NCBI GenBank assembly: GCA_029948255.1
Contig: JALIZF010001620.1
Span: 101,001 to 165,000 of the forward strand
Source: Telmatactis stephensoni
Taxonomy: Eukaryota > Cnidaria > Anthozoa > Actiniaria > Isophelliidae
Length of the DNA: 64,000 nucleotides
Direction of reading: 5' to 3'
A program made the translations under genes and the position numbers. The notes under the pieces are model-generated. The model was not told where the DNA came from, made no database searches, and worked only from the letters and a program-made list of their open reading frames with translations. Shown here one piece after another: positions 44,876 to 56,109 of this stretch (the stretch's first letter is position 1; each line of letters starts with the position of its first letter).

Positions 44876-44990
44876 CTTGGCAATTTACATCGAATAATAA
44901 GTTGAGACAGGATTTCCTTGGAATGTATATGACACGTGATACGTATAGTTTCACTTTACGGAACTCGAGCTGAAGGTTACTGTGTTGGGT
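44876..44990 (-). promoter_or_regulatory. Conserved 5' block upstream of copy 2
   Basis: Matches the copy 1 block: CTCGAGTTCCGTAAAGTGAA, TATCACGTGTCATATACATT and GGAAATCCTGTCTCAACTTA on the minus strand. Confidence 0.5.
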
Positions 44991-44999
44991 TGGAACACA

Positions 45000-45655
45000 G
45001 GAAATACCAAAAAATTCAGTTCGAAACCGGAAAAACATTTAACGACTAGGAAAAATGTTTTTGGAGGGCTTTACTGATTTGTCTTCTTGTCAACCTAAAA
45101 TTTATTGATCTTACTCCAAAAGCGGCTTGACTAGTTTTGCAGCCAATAGTATTCCGGCCTTATTATCCAATTCATCATAGACGAGTAAAAATATCGCGTG
45201 AGTAGGACTGGAGCGAGTAAAAATATCCAGCGATATTTTTACTTCTCTGTACTGGTTTGACAGGTTTGAGTGTGAAAGCGTGAAAGTTTTGATTTTCCTC
45301 GAATATTATTGAAGTTGGTAAGCTCTAAAATAGTTCTTAAATGAAATAATTTCATAAAGTTAAGTCGATTGAACTAAACTCATTACTGGCTACATATTTG
45401 CCTCTCGGTTTTTGGAAGCTATGCTTTCTTCAGTTTGAGCTACAAAATTTAAAACACAAATCACTGGAAAACAAAAACTCTGAAAAATAGCTCTCGTTTA
45501 TCAATTAAACTGAACATACCTTTATTTTCTTGACCACTGGTTTTTGAACATTATTCCACGAAATCGAGCTCGAAATGAGCTCATATACGACGAGGGGCGT
45601 AGCGCCGAGTCGGACTATTAGCCATGTACGACGGAGTTGAGTGGAATAATTGTTT
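45000..45655. other. Intergenic, no gene recognised
   Basis: Includes a local inverted motif (GAGTAAAAATATC near 45180-45240 with its complement) and ACGAGGGGCGTAGCGCC near 45590. No coding region supported. Confidence 0.4.
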
Positions 45656-46174
45656 TATTATATCCACATCCACTGGATTCTGAGAAAAATATAACTAATT
45701 ATATATTTTCAAGTTTAAAAAATATTAGTGGAAAAATAATTGTTAAAGATTACGGGGCGGTTTTCGAGGACGTTGATATATTTGTCAAATTTATATGAGC
45801 TCTGGAACCAGTCTACAATAAAAAAGGTCGCAAAAGATCACAAAAAGTGTTTATAATTAGCCGGCATGAGGACTGTAAACAAACCGGCAAATAGCGACAG
45901 AGACAGTGGATTTTGGGTAAAAATCCGTATTAATAATCATTGAAAAATAAAAAAATGTACTTCTTACCATCAAATACTTTCATTCCAAACTTTATTGCTT
46001 TTTTGTTTTGGAGTTTTGTTTTCTAGTAAAGATTTTATTTCGTCCCGAGTTAGTTCGACAAAACGATCCGCCATTTTGATTTTCTCTACTCACGGGATAT
46101 GAGCTGATAGCCTAGTAGTAGAGGAACCAATCAGAGCGCGCGATTGCTCATATCCAGTGGATGTGGATATAATA
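45656..46174. mobile_element. MITE-like element, 23-bp inverted ends
   Basis: The ends are TATTATATCCACATCCACTG and its complement CAGTGGATGTGGATATAATA. About 520 bp, non-coding. It contains CCAATCAGAGCGCGCG, a motif also seen in the 35690-37058 element. Confidence 0.75.
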
Positions 46175-46799
46175 AATATAACTATTCCGCTAACTAAACT
46201 TGCTATTTTACTCTCATATGGATGAATGATGATAGTCCCGTGCAAAACAGTACTCAAATGGCTGTAAGTTCAACCTGGATTACGGTAAATTCCTTCAACT
46301 AGTCCTTATTTAATGTCAGTCCAATTACTTGCCATAGTCTGTCCAAAGTTACTTGTAGTTATAAAAAGCTACAGAATGAACTCCTTTTTGGACCTCGTTT
46401 CCAACTTGACTTCAGACTTTCAACTGACACTTGTTTTGATGAAAACGGCTCTCAAAGGTCACAAATTTTCTTCATACTTCATTTAGTCAAGAGCTTTGTA
46501 GTTCCAGTTTTCCAAAAGACGTAGTTTGTCTTATGGGCAACGAATTTTAACAGAAAACAGACGATGACAGAACGTGACTACAACTGTTTAACTACAACTT
46601 GTTTAACCAGTTTGTGCGTATTAGCCAATCAAAAATCGTCCTGCTAGTCACGTTGAGTAACGCGACAGGAAAATGCTCCATTTGGGCTAATACCAAGCTC
46701 CGTTTTATAATAAACAACTTATTAGACAGTATTCGTGTATAGTAAAGGCTCTGCGTGACTCGTAAAATATCCAGCCATACTCCTCACAAAACTGTCCAA

Positions 46800-47080
46800 A
46801 GGCCGGCACACACTAGGCGCCAGGTTACTGCGACATGACGCGGCGACACGTCGCTTCGTGTGTACTGTACTGCGACGAAGCCAGTTTTACTGATTTTGTC
46901 GGTGCGATTGTACGCACGAATTCAAACCAGTTTGAATTCGTGCGACGTGTTGCAGCGTAAACATTCTGTCGCGGCGACAAGATTTTCACAGAAATTTCAC
47001 AGTACACACGAGGGGAATTGTTGCCGCGACGTGTCCCCGCGTCGTGTCGCAGCGACCTGACGCCTAGTGTGTGCCGGCCT
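46800..47080. mobile_element. Foldback element, GC-rich ends
   Basis: Arms of about 55 bp: GGCCGGCACACACTAGGCGC on the left, its near-complement at the right (GACGCCTAGTGTGTGCCGG). Inner motifs CGACACG and CGTGTC are also paired. Confidence 0.78.
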
Positions 47081-47754
47081 TAATAAGATATATGTATTCA
47101 AAGTAATAAGACCGATTGCAAACTAAAGGATTTAGAATCTGAAGGATTGCTTCATGAGACAATCTAATCTACTATACAACTTATAGTTTCATACTTCTGA
47201 TAAACACTCTGTTTTGTGTCATTTCAATTCATAAACATCGCTGTTTGCTTAAGCGTAAAAGGATTGTGAAGAAACGATGGCAAAAATCATTCTTCCTTCC
47301 TACCAGTTCCCCTCGCGCACACACTGCAGACTCCTGACACTGTTTCATCAATATTGGGCCAATTCAATAATGATAATTTCACCCTTACAAGATTACAATT
47401 TTCAAGACAGTGTAGTTATTGTTCTTTGCGGCTAAAACAATCTTCTCCTTTTATGACTGAAAACGAGTTTGGGACTGGGGCAAAATGGGAAAGCAAACGA
47501 TTTTGGGATTGTTACTACAGTTATTTCGTTCAATTCAATATTTACTGTAACGATATTCCAACATCTTTATAAAGGGACAAAAAAAGATCAAAACTTTATT
47601 TAATGATCACAATAATCCAAAAGATCCCGTCAGTACTAGTAACTAGTTTTTACTAGTACTCAGTAAAAAACCCATTTACATTTGCGTCGCCCAAGCTCCA
47701 AATTCGTCTCTAAAGTAAGAAATAGCTACACTTCCTGATTGCAAGTGTAAGACT

Positions 47755-47760
47755 TTTATT
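47755..47760 (-). terminator. Candidate polyadenylation signal for copy 3
   Basis: Minus-strand AATAAA (plus-strand TTTATT), 109 nt beyond the copy 3 stop codon. Position and motif are reasonable; no other support. Confidence 0.35.
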
Positions 47761-47868
47761 AAAGTCTCTTTTAATAAAGCAGTCTTCCCATCAATCAGAT
47801 TTGGGGAAACTGGTACTATGATACTATGCCTTTGCATGTATGTGTACAATTACCAAATCCATTATTAA

Positions 47869-48323
47869 TTACATTTCCCTTTTGGCAAATATAAGCGCAG
47901 GAATTTGTCCTCGAGTAACACCAGAACCGTTCTCATCATAAGACGATGAACTGAATCTCATCGTTACGCCATTACATACGACAGGCTGCTGTCCATGACG
48001 TCCTTTGTGGGCGTTCGGTCCTTTAAGTGTGGCAATCAACGAGTATTTCACACCTTTCACAAGTTTAACCGGTTTAGGAAACTTAACGATGAACGTTCTT
48101 TGAGAAGAGGTTGTTGTGTAAGACCCTGAATGGGTACCAAGAACCTGGTTGTCTTTTACTTTGATTGTGACTTGGTGTGTGCCTTTTCCTGTGACTACCC
48201 CCCAAAGGCGATAGCCAATCAGGTAAATATCTTTGTCTACAATAATGCTTATAGCGTCAGTAGGACCATCCTGATGCCAAAATGATGTCGGAATTTTCCC
48301 CAATCTCCAGCATTCAAACTGAT
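47869..48323 (-). CDS. Copy 3 exon 5: PHR domain
   Basis: Acceptor TTTACAG|AT at 48323, phase 1; stop at 47869-47871. [67 protein letters not shown]. Reading one base over near the end gives KCN and a stop, like the other copies. Confidence 0.87.
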
Positions 48324-51300
48324 CTGTAAAACAATCCAATAATTTCAGTTGCATGTGCAGTTACTATATTTTGGTCATTTTAATTATCTATCGCAATATG
48401 ATATTGTTATATCATACATAATATAATATATAATATATATTATATATTGTTATATCATACATAATACTGAACAACGTCGTCAGTGGTCACGCAAAGTACA
48501 AAAGTGCATGAAGTCTAAAAGGAAAAGCAATAATATTTAGCGTGGATAGTTTCTTAGCGCGAAGAAGCTCCCAGTGCCGGCGGTCTTTACCCTTCAAAAC
48601 AACACATTTCTACCTATAGATATGCATGCAAAAAAACCCGCATCAGTCATTCAGTGCTGCATGCAGGACGGATTGGAAGTTAATTGCTTTTTGAAATCAA
48701 AATTGCAATCATCTAAAAGCTCATTAAGTCGTCAATAGTTTTTGATGTCATCACACGTGTCATCTATTGAGCCGAAGTGGCCTCAGCCCCAAAACAAATA
48801 CATTGTGGGGTTGGGATACAACAGGCTCCAAATTCTACTAATTGTCGCTGTCGGATTTTGCTATGGAGGAGCAAACTCTCGTCGACGCTTAAAAATCATA
48901 GCATTCAGACATGTTTTAGAGTGTAGGTGATGTTCTGGAATAGGCATCAAACTTTGAATATATCTTGTCTGTTGACATATCATGGACTTAGAGGATAAGG
49001 GTTTCAAGGAGCAGGCCACGGGATGATTCTAAGGCCAAGCTAAGACGCCGAACCTGCCATGAACCCTAGCAAATTGTTGCATTGAAATACATAAATTTGG
49101 TTTAGGATGGTCTAGATATTCTGCACACCAAAGCTAGGTAAAAAATGTCTGTGGAATCTCAATTAAGCACGGCTCATGGAGTGCGGCGTCTGATCTAGGC
49201 CTTAGTTTTCAGTTGGACTTTTCACCTGACAATTGGTTGCCATGGTCACTACTGACATAAAGATGAGCCACATACTGTATATTGCCAAAACGGTTCTTCG
49301 CTTCACAAACATACGCTCCACTATCTCGTGTCTCGATCTCTTTAATAACCATTGTCCCGTTGCTGTATACTGTTGCACGGCTGGGTAGGGACTGGAATGG
49401 TTTAGACCACGTGATCACAGGAAGAGGATTCCCGTATGCAGAACATGTCATTGTGACATCACAATTTTCATTCGCGGCGAGTGATTTCTTTGGGGCTCTT
49501 GTAAAGACAGGAGGTCCTTATTATAAATCAAAAACATACTCGTTAACGTCACGTATTAAGAATGGTGTCTTGCGATATGTTTACTTATCTCCTTCGGCTT
49601 TTGCAATTACAGGGTGACAGTATCAGAGTTGATGAGTATCGAATGACTAGGTGATTTTCAGATTAGAGATGGTGGGTCCTGAAAGGGTAAAATGGGAGCT
49701 GGGATTTGGTTATTTTTGGACATGGAATATGAGATTTGATTTGATTTAGATGCACTGGGATTAGGACTTGGGCAATGGCTACTAGGAATGGGAAACAGAA
49801 CCTCTCATAAAAACATGAAAGCGTAAGTCACGTTACTACAAACGTGGAAAATGCAGTTTTATATTATTAACATTTTTACAAAGCACTTCTACAACACGTT
49901 TTAACCCCCTACTTCGCGTATATATACACACATGCACCAATTAGCATGTAATTAGCGATTGAGTACCAACCTTCTAAGTTCAAATCACTAAGTATTATAT
50001 ACAATGGGATCTTGAGAGAAATACGGGCTGAAAGAGGAGATTGGACAATGTTGGATCCCCCTTCAGGACCATCAGATACTGCTGCGCGACTCCGCCAATA
50101 CCTGAACATATTTTCTCCCAACGCCGTCATTATAAACCAATAGCGCCGTCTCAAAATCGCGTTTAGTTTTGTATCGCGCGCGATTCTAACTATTTATTGG
50201 GAAGAAAAAAGAGAAAAGTTATCATTTTTGATCGCCTAAAGGCTAGCGCTCGGCAAAATACATACGCAACTTGTAAAATTTCAGCCCGTAATACTGACAC
50301 ACGAAAATATCTAATAAGTGGTATATAAAGCTTATTCCGCGTTGATAATAAGCATGAGATATAAAATCCATAACTAACAGCAGCCGACAAACAAAAACGT
50401 ACCTTGAACCTCCAAAGTCACATTTGTACGCATGGTTCCAAACAGATTCGTAGCCACACACGTCAGGACCCCAGCGTCGCTGTATCTTGCGTGTTTCATG
50501 GATAGTCTTCCATCTCCACCAACATTCCATCGTGAAGGTACTTTGTCCCCGTTGCGTTTCCATAACAACTTAGGTGTCGGATTTCCCGTCGCCGAACAAA
50601 AGAACGAAGCTGATTGGTTGACGCGAACATTTAAATCGGATGGCGTAACAGTGACCATAGGGGGTGAGACTGACAAGCCGGGTGGTCCAGGGGGGCCGGG
50701 ATCCCCTTTATCTCCTTTGTCACCTTTACGACCTTTGGGACCCCTGGGACCCTGAATTCCCATCATACCTTGTTTGCCATGTTTACCTGGAGGTCCAACA
50801 GGACCTGGAAAACCTTAGAATAGAAAAAAAGGAAAGGATCCTCAAAACAAATATACTGATATCAAAGGAAAATACACTTAAGCTTGGTTTTCAAGCATAT
50901 GATTGCTACCATCGCTACGATAGCTGAAAATGTATTCAGTGATTGAAGCGATCATATGTAAGAAATTCCTATATAGCTAGCGATTGCAGCATCATGATCG
51001 CAGATACGGATTTCAGTGTTCTTTTTTCATAGCTTTTCCAAATGATCGCTGCGATAGCTGAACACTTTTTTCAGCCATCGTAGCACACCTACCCCTGCTG
51101 CTAATATATCCACACCAAAAGCAGCAATGATCATGATAACAATAACTGAAGGAAAACGCCCAAAGAACAGAAACTACCACTACCAACACAACAATCACCA
51201 ACAAATGAGCAGCATTTTATTGAGCATTGTTACTGTGAAAATGCTTGTATTGCGACCGACAACTTTAAGCTCTCAGTTGGATTTTGTTTTTGTTTTTCTG

Positions 51301-53732
51301 ATCCGCCAATCATTTGAAGGGGGCGAAGCTTATGCAAATGTACTCGATCGGACCTCGATGCACGTTTGCCATCCGCCTTGAGGGCCCTTGAGGGCATTTT
51401 CATAAGCCCCGTCCCCTCCGTTCCCATGACTGGCGGATCAGAAAACCCCAAAATCAAACTAAATGTTTGAATTCGTTGATGGTCGTGATACAAGCATTTT
51501 CGTAGTAATGGCAGTGTTTGCATTGTTGCCGTCCTTGCTGATAATTGTGATATTATCATTGTAGTCGGTTGTGAAGTATGTAATTTTGGAGTAAGAAACT
51601 TATCTCACCTGGCCGTCCCTTAGGTCCTCTTATTCCTTTCTTTCCTCGTCTTCCACGAGGTCCCCTTTTCCCAGTCAATCCAGGTGGACCTGGTGGTCCT
51701 CTTACTCCAGTACAGCTATAGAATGGACATGTGTTCGTTGCATTGAGAGACATGATCAATCGCCGTGTTTCTTGTTGCACATCGCTTATCGTGATCAACT
51801 GAGTTCTCTTGGTGGTGATGTCCCGACGCTCTCTTGGAGCTGAATTATTATGAAAGAAATCATTTAATTAATAAAATATATCTTAAATCAGGCAATGGAT
51901 GTAAACTATTTGAACCCTAGAAGTCAATCAGTTATATGTTTACTTTATTTATCAATAACAGCTTTTGAGATTTTTTGATGGCCTGCCAATAAGTTTTGTC
52001 CTGCAGAGTATAATACTTGAAGCCGTTTTGACCCTAATTCATACAACTGGGAAGTAGTTTGACCTAAAGTAATTATAGACAGTAAGAGAAACAAAAATTA
52101 AAAATATTTTCAATTCTGTTCGAAAATCGAAAATCTCTGTTTCAATCTATAAAAAGAGAACCGAAAAAAACCCCGCCCTTTCCCCTTTTCCCAGTCGATC
52201 CAGGTGGACCTGGTGGTCCTCTAGCACCAATACAGATATAGAATGGACATGTACGTGTTCGTTTCATTGAGAGACAATCAATCGCCGTGTTTCTTGTTGC
52301 ACATCGCTTATCGTAAACGAGATTTTCGGAATGACAATCCGACGCCGCACTCTAGGAACTGAATTATCAAGAAAAAAGAAAAATTAATCTTCATTCAACC
52401 AGTGAAAGAAAATTATTTAAACTCTAAAAGTTAATGTTAGGTTTACTTTATTTGTTAATATTAGGCCTACTCCGGGCCCAAAGTCGCCTTAAGTTGCACA
52501 GTCAAAGTCGCCTCAAATCACACAAAGTTGCCTTAAATTCCATCGACGTCTTTTTGAATTGGCTAATGCTTAAATCTCCATGACTCATGTATACGCCTCC
52601 AGAACCCTCCACCCCTAGACCTACTCCAGCCCTGAAGTCATCACACAAAGTCGCCTTAGGTCGCACAAAGTTGCTTTAAATCGCACAAAGGAGCTTTAAG
52701 TCCCATCAACGTTTTTGTCAATTTTTGCTTAAATGACCTAAAGTCGCCCAAAGTTGACTTTAGGGCCCGGAATAGCCTAATCAACATGCAACTTTTGAGA
52801 CACTTTTATTGCGCTATCAGGTTTTGTCTTCCAATACAAGGAACACGAGAAGCCGTCTTGACCCTAATTCACACAACTAGGAAGTAGTTTGACCTAAAGT
52901 TACTATGGACAAGAGAAACAGAAATAAGGAATAAAAGTACCATATTCTAGAAGCGTTTCAGTCTGCAATATATACGCTCGAAAAATATATGTTACGTTTT
53001 GTTCAAAAATCTAAAAACTCTGTTTTAATCAGTTAAAAATATAAGATTGAAAATAACGCCCTAATTGACTGACGCACGGCACTTTTTCGTATAGCCATGA
53101 GCTCGCCAACCTTGTGTTCATGGTAGGAATCTAACAATGTATGGATTGCAAGGTCAAACGTGTTTTGGCACAGAACCTTTCCATAAAATGTAATCAGTAT
53201 CGGTATTTCTCTCGGTGATTTGACAAATAGAAAGGGATATCATATCTGTATGCAGGATCATGTGTTTTTCATGTTCCAATCAGGACATCTGTATTATCCA
53301 GCTCTTGAGACTTCTTCGCATTTTTCTCATTTAATGTTTTATATGAAATAATATCCTTTGTTTATATTTAAAACGACGATATAAGTAATAAAGGTTTTAA
53401 GAAAAGTTTCAACAATGCCAAGAAAGGCAAAGTGGACAAAACGATTAAAGAACATAATTCACATTAAGATAAATTAAAATTAAACTGAACTTCTTACCGG
53501 AATCAGAGTTAGCCTTTGTTGACAAAATGGCAGACAATCGATCAACCTCGTTCCTCAATTTTTGCACTTTAAGTTCCTGCTCAGTTATGAACTTTTGAAA
53601 TCCAATTTCAGTTCTTACAACCACGATCAAACATAGCAACAAACTCAAAGATGATATTATCAAAGCGAAACTCGGCGATTCTGTGTCTTGTTTCTTGTCA
53701 GGAGTTTTCAACTCTTTGTGTTTGGCGTTCAT
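47869..53732 (-). CDS. Type II membrane collagen-Ig-Ig-PHR protein, copy 3
   Basis: Minus-strand gene; join of 53498-53732, 51609-51839, 50403-50813, 49226-49516 and 47869-48323, giving 540 residues with phase-1 introns. Domain order as in copies 1 and 2; the collagen run is 27 triplets. It has the canonical acceptor for every exon and is the best model of the ancestral structure. Two oddities: a broken duplicate of exon 2 at 52181-52358, and a changed C-terminus (AKREM) lacking the terminal cysteine present in the other copies, explained by one extra G. Extracellular adhesion or recognition is inference. Confidence 0.82.
49226..49516 (-). CDS. Copy 3 exon 4: second Ig domain
   Basis: Acceptor AATAAG|GA at 49516; donor CAG|GTGAAA after 49226; phase 1. 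[15 protein letters not shown] and [15 protein letters not shown] mark the Ig fold. Confidence 0.87.
50403..50813 (-). CDS. Copy 3 exon 3: collagen and first Ig domain
   Basis: Acceptor TCTAAG|GT at 50813; donor CAAG|GTACG after 50403; phase 1. Sixteen triplets ([15 protein letters not shown] onward), then [16 protein letters not shown] and [12 protein letters not shown]. Confidence 0.88.
51292..51450. repeat. Foldback shared with copy 2 intron 2
   Basis: TTTTCTGATCCGCCAATCAT pairs with ATGACTGGCGGATCAGAAAA; an octamer-like ATGCAAAT lies in the left arm. Confidence 0.65.
51609..51839 (-). CDS. Copy 3 exon 2: cysteine spacer and start of collagen
   Basis: Acceptor ATTCAG|CT at 51839; donor CCAG|GTGAGA after 51609; phase 1. 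[15 protein letters not shown] then eleven triplets ending GPKGRPG. The cysteine after TQ present in copies 1 and 2 is lost by a 3-bp deletion (TQLITI). Confidence 0.87.
52181..52358 (-). pseudogene. Broken duplicate of collagen exon 2 in copy 3
   Basis: Keeps the acceptor (ATTCAG|TT), then VPRVRRR and [16 protein letters not shown], followed by a stop and frameshifts where the intact exon reads SLNATNTC. The collagen start is still visible at nucleotide level (CCAGGTCCACCTGGATC on the minus strand). It stops short of a donor. It sits about 340 bp on the 5' side of the functional exon. Confidence 0.8.
52457..52784. mobile_element. Inverted-repeat element in copy 3 intron 1
   Basis: The ends are near-inverted (TTAGGCCTACTCCGGGCCC and GGGCCCGGAATAGCCTAA). 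The interior is made of degenerate units of about 22 bp with AAAGTCGCCTTAA / TCGCACAAAG. It interrupts a segment that in copies 1 and 2 runs TTTATTTATCAATAACAGC without insert. Confidence 0.65.
53498..53732 (-). CDS. Copy 3 exon 1: cytoplasmic tail, anchor, coiled coil
   Basis: ATG at 53732-53730; donor TTCCG|GTAAGA after 53498, phase 1. [18 protein letters not shown] anchor and [19 protein letters not shown] coil. Two residues longer than in the other copies. Confidence 0.85.
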
Positions 53733-53830
53733 CTTGGCAATTTGTATCGAAGAATAAGTTGAGACAGGATTTCCTTGGAATGTATATGTCACGTGATACT
53801 TGTTTCATGTTACGAAACTTAAGCTAAAGA
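53733..53830 (-). promoter_or_regulatory. Conserved 5' block upstream of copy 3
   Basis: Minus strand: TTTCGTAACATGAAACAAG, TATCACGTGACATATACATT, GGAAATCCTGTCTCAACTTA. The CACGTG E-box and the GGAAATCC block are shared with copies 1 and 2. Confidence 0.5.
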
Positions 53831-54115
53831 TATTTTTGTCGTTTGCAATGCTTAAATTTTTCATGAGGGTAGGTCAGAAAATGGTTTGTGGTGCTGAGAC
53901 CGGAACTCCGACATGAGTCCGGAAATACCCAAAAGTTAAGCCCCAAACGCAAAAAGAAAATAACAAAAATAAAAATAGGCGCTTGTTAAGCGCATGTGGC
54001 TACAGCCATATGGGATAGAAAGAAAAGCGTCAGTAAATCAATGAGATACAGTGTTGAAATACTGGCTATTTATTGTAATTTCTTACATCAGACTACTGAG
54101 CGCTTAGATGATTAG

Positions 54116-54526
54116 CCCGGGGGGGGGGGGGGGGGGGGAACTCCTATATATAAGAGGACGGGGATGCTCGTCGGAAATTTTGAAAATGACCCCTAAAAGG
54201 TACCTGAGTGGGAGTGGTAAACAATTCATTTCTACCCCTATAAGGTACCAATTCAAAAACAATAATAAAGAATTAAGTAATGAAACACTTTGTTATCAAT
54301 GTGCTTTGAAGATTCAATTCAGATCATCAAAATCGTCCCTTTCATGCTTATTTTAGATAGTTTGTTTACCCCCAAACAGTCCCTAAAAGGTACCAGCTAT
54401 GTCTCTGGTAGTCCACTTAAGTCTGAGACACCCTAAAAGGTACCAGATTGCAGATTTTGACCCCTAAAAGGTACGACGAGCATCCCCTTCCATTTACGAT
54501 CGGAGTCCCCCCCCCCCCCCCCCGGG
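54116..54526. mobile_element. G-run-ended transposon, 411 bp
   Basis: CCCGGGGGG start and CCCCCGGG end; flanks ATGATTAG and ATGATTAT form an 8-bp target duplication with one mismatch. The interior holds about five copies of CCCTAAAAGGTACC. It is the uninterrupted relative of 21091-24636. Confidence 0.82.
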
Positions 54527-54533
54527 ATGATTA

Positions 54534-55654
54534 TTAAGGTTGCTTTTTTGTATATAAATTTTTTATTGTCAATTTGCTGTAACTTCAGAAACATAAAAGT
54601 GCATAGCTGTCAAACAAAATGCCAAAAATATTTTTTCCCTGGAATTACTGAAGATAAACTTACCAACGATTTCATTGCTACGTGCCCGACACATAAGCGT
54701 TCGTGGAAACACAATCGGTCGAGTCACTTCTAACTCATTCTAACCGTATAGTAAACAAACAAACGATTGGAATATAAAGCAGGTATATAAAGATGTTCCT
54801 TTACATAGAAAATTGAGTCAACACCAGTGCTTATCTCATTCATTTATTTAGTTTTTTAAAAAGATATGATATTCTACAGGATATCTTAGGCTTGAAATTG
54901 AGTAGCATTTTCATTCACTGTCGGTCACGGCTTTGAAGTCTCTTGAGCAAAGTTATGTTGCACGTGGCCTAATTTACGGAAAATAGTTCACATTAATTAT
55001 TTCTTTGATAATTTTTAACTTAACTCCTTTAAAGATGAATTTCTAGCTACTTGTTTTAATTTATGATTGTAAGAGTTTCCACAGCAATTTTTTTGACTCA
55101 AGTAATTAGTCGATTGACCGAAGAGAATCCTCACGAACTTTAATCTGTCGGGCGCAGAGCATGTAATGGTAAACTTAATACGCCTTTTTGTTGTTGTTTT
55201 CTTGACAATCTTTTCGTTTCTGTTTATTTTAACACTGAGTCGAAATTATTTTATTTCAAAGTGTCCTTTGTTTATCATTATCGATCATTGTCTACTCGTT
55301 TAAAGTCGATCAATGATTGGTTCCCAAGTTTATCATTGGGCTTCCTGTGGAGTTACGCACACTCTTACTTACTTACTTACTTACTTACAACCCGACAACT
55401 AAGTGGCTTCGCCTCTTCGAGGCTGTAGCCACAAAAACAAAAAAATCAACTTTTTAACGACTCTTGATAGGAAAAATGTTTTTGGAGGTTTTTTTCATGC
55501 ATGGTTTTCTTGCCACCCTGCCACTCTAAAACTCGTTAATTTCTTTAAAAAAACTTTTTTACTTTTTTCCCGAGCCTAAAAAGTTGATCCTGTTGCGTCG
55601 TACAGTCGTATCACCTGACATTAATCCCTAGATGACCAAAATCGAAATTTGTTT
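54534..55654. other. Intergenic, no gene recognised
   Basis: Contains a short CTTA repeat at about 55365-55388 next to GTGGCTACAGCC / GGCTGTAGCCAC copies (53985 and 55425), probably SINE debris. Confidence 0.4.
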
Positions 55655-56109
55655 GTATCTCTTGCATAACTGTAAGTGTTTTCATCACTGAAAATTTCGT
55701 TTTTTGAAAATTCGTATCTCCTTGATTTTTCAACTTATATCCTTCACACTTCACAGTCTTACTGATTTTGATATGCTCTTTCCAGCTATGGTCATTGTTT
55801 TTAAGTTTGGGAACTTTTGGAATTACACGAAAAAGCCGTTAGTATGAAATAAGCATGACTAGCAATTCACAAAATACGTCATTTACACGTATAAGATTGC
55901 AGAATACGTCTTGGTAGCTGTCATATTCCGATTCGGCATGAAAAAGCAGTTTAGAATAGTTATGTTACCAGCCTCGACCCCAAAATGCCTCCAGGTGTCT
56001 GATTTTTCGAAAATGCGCCTAGTCTAGTGAAGAAAAATTCGGTCACATATTCGAGAAATTACTAGAACAAAATTTGCACACAATTTGCATGCATATTAAT
56101 GCAATTTAA

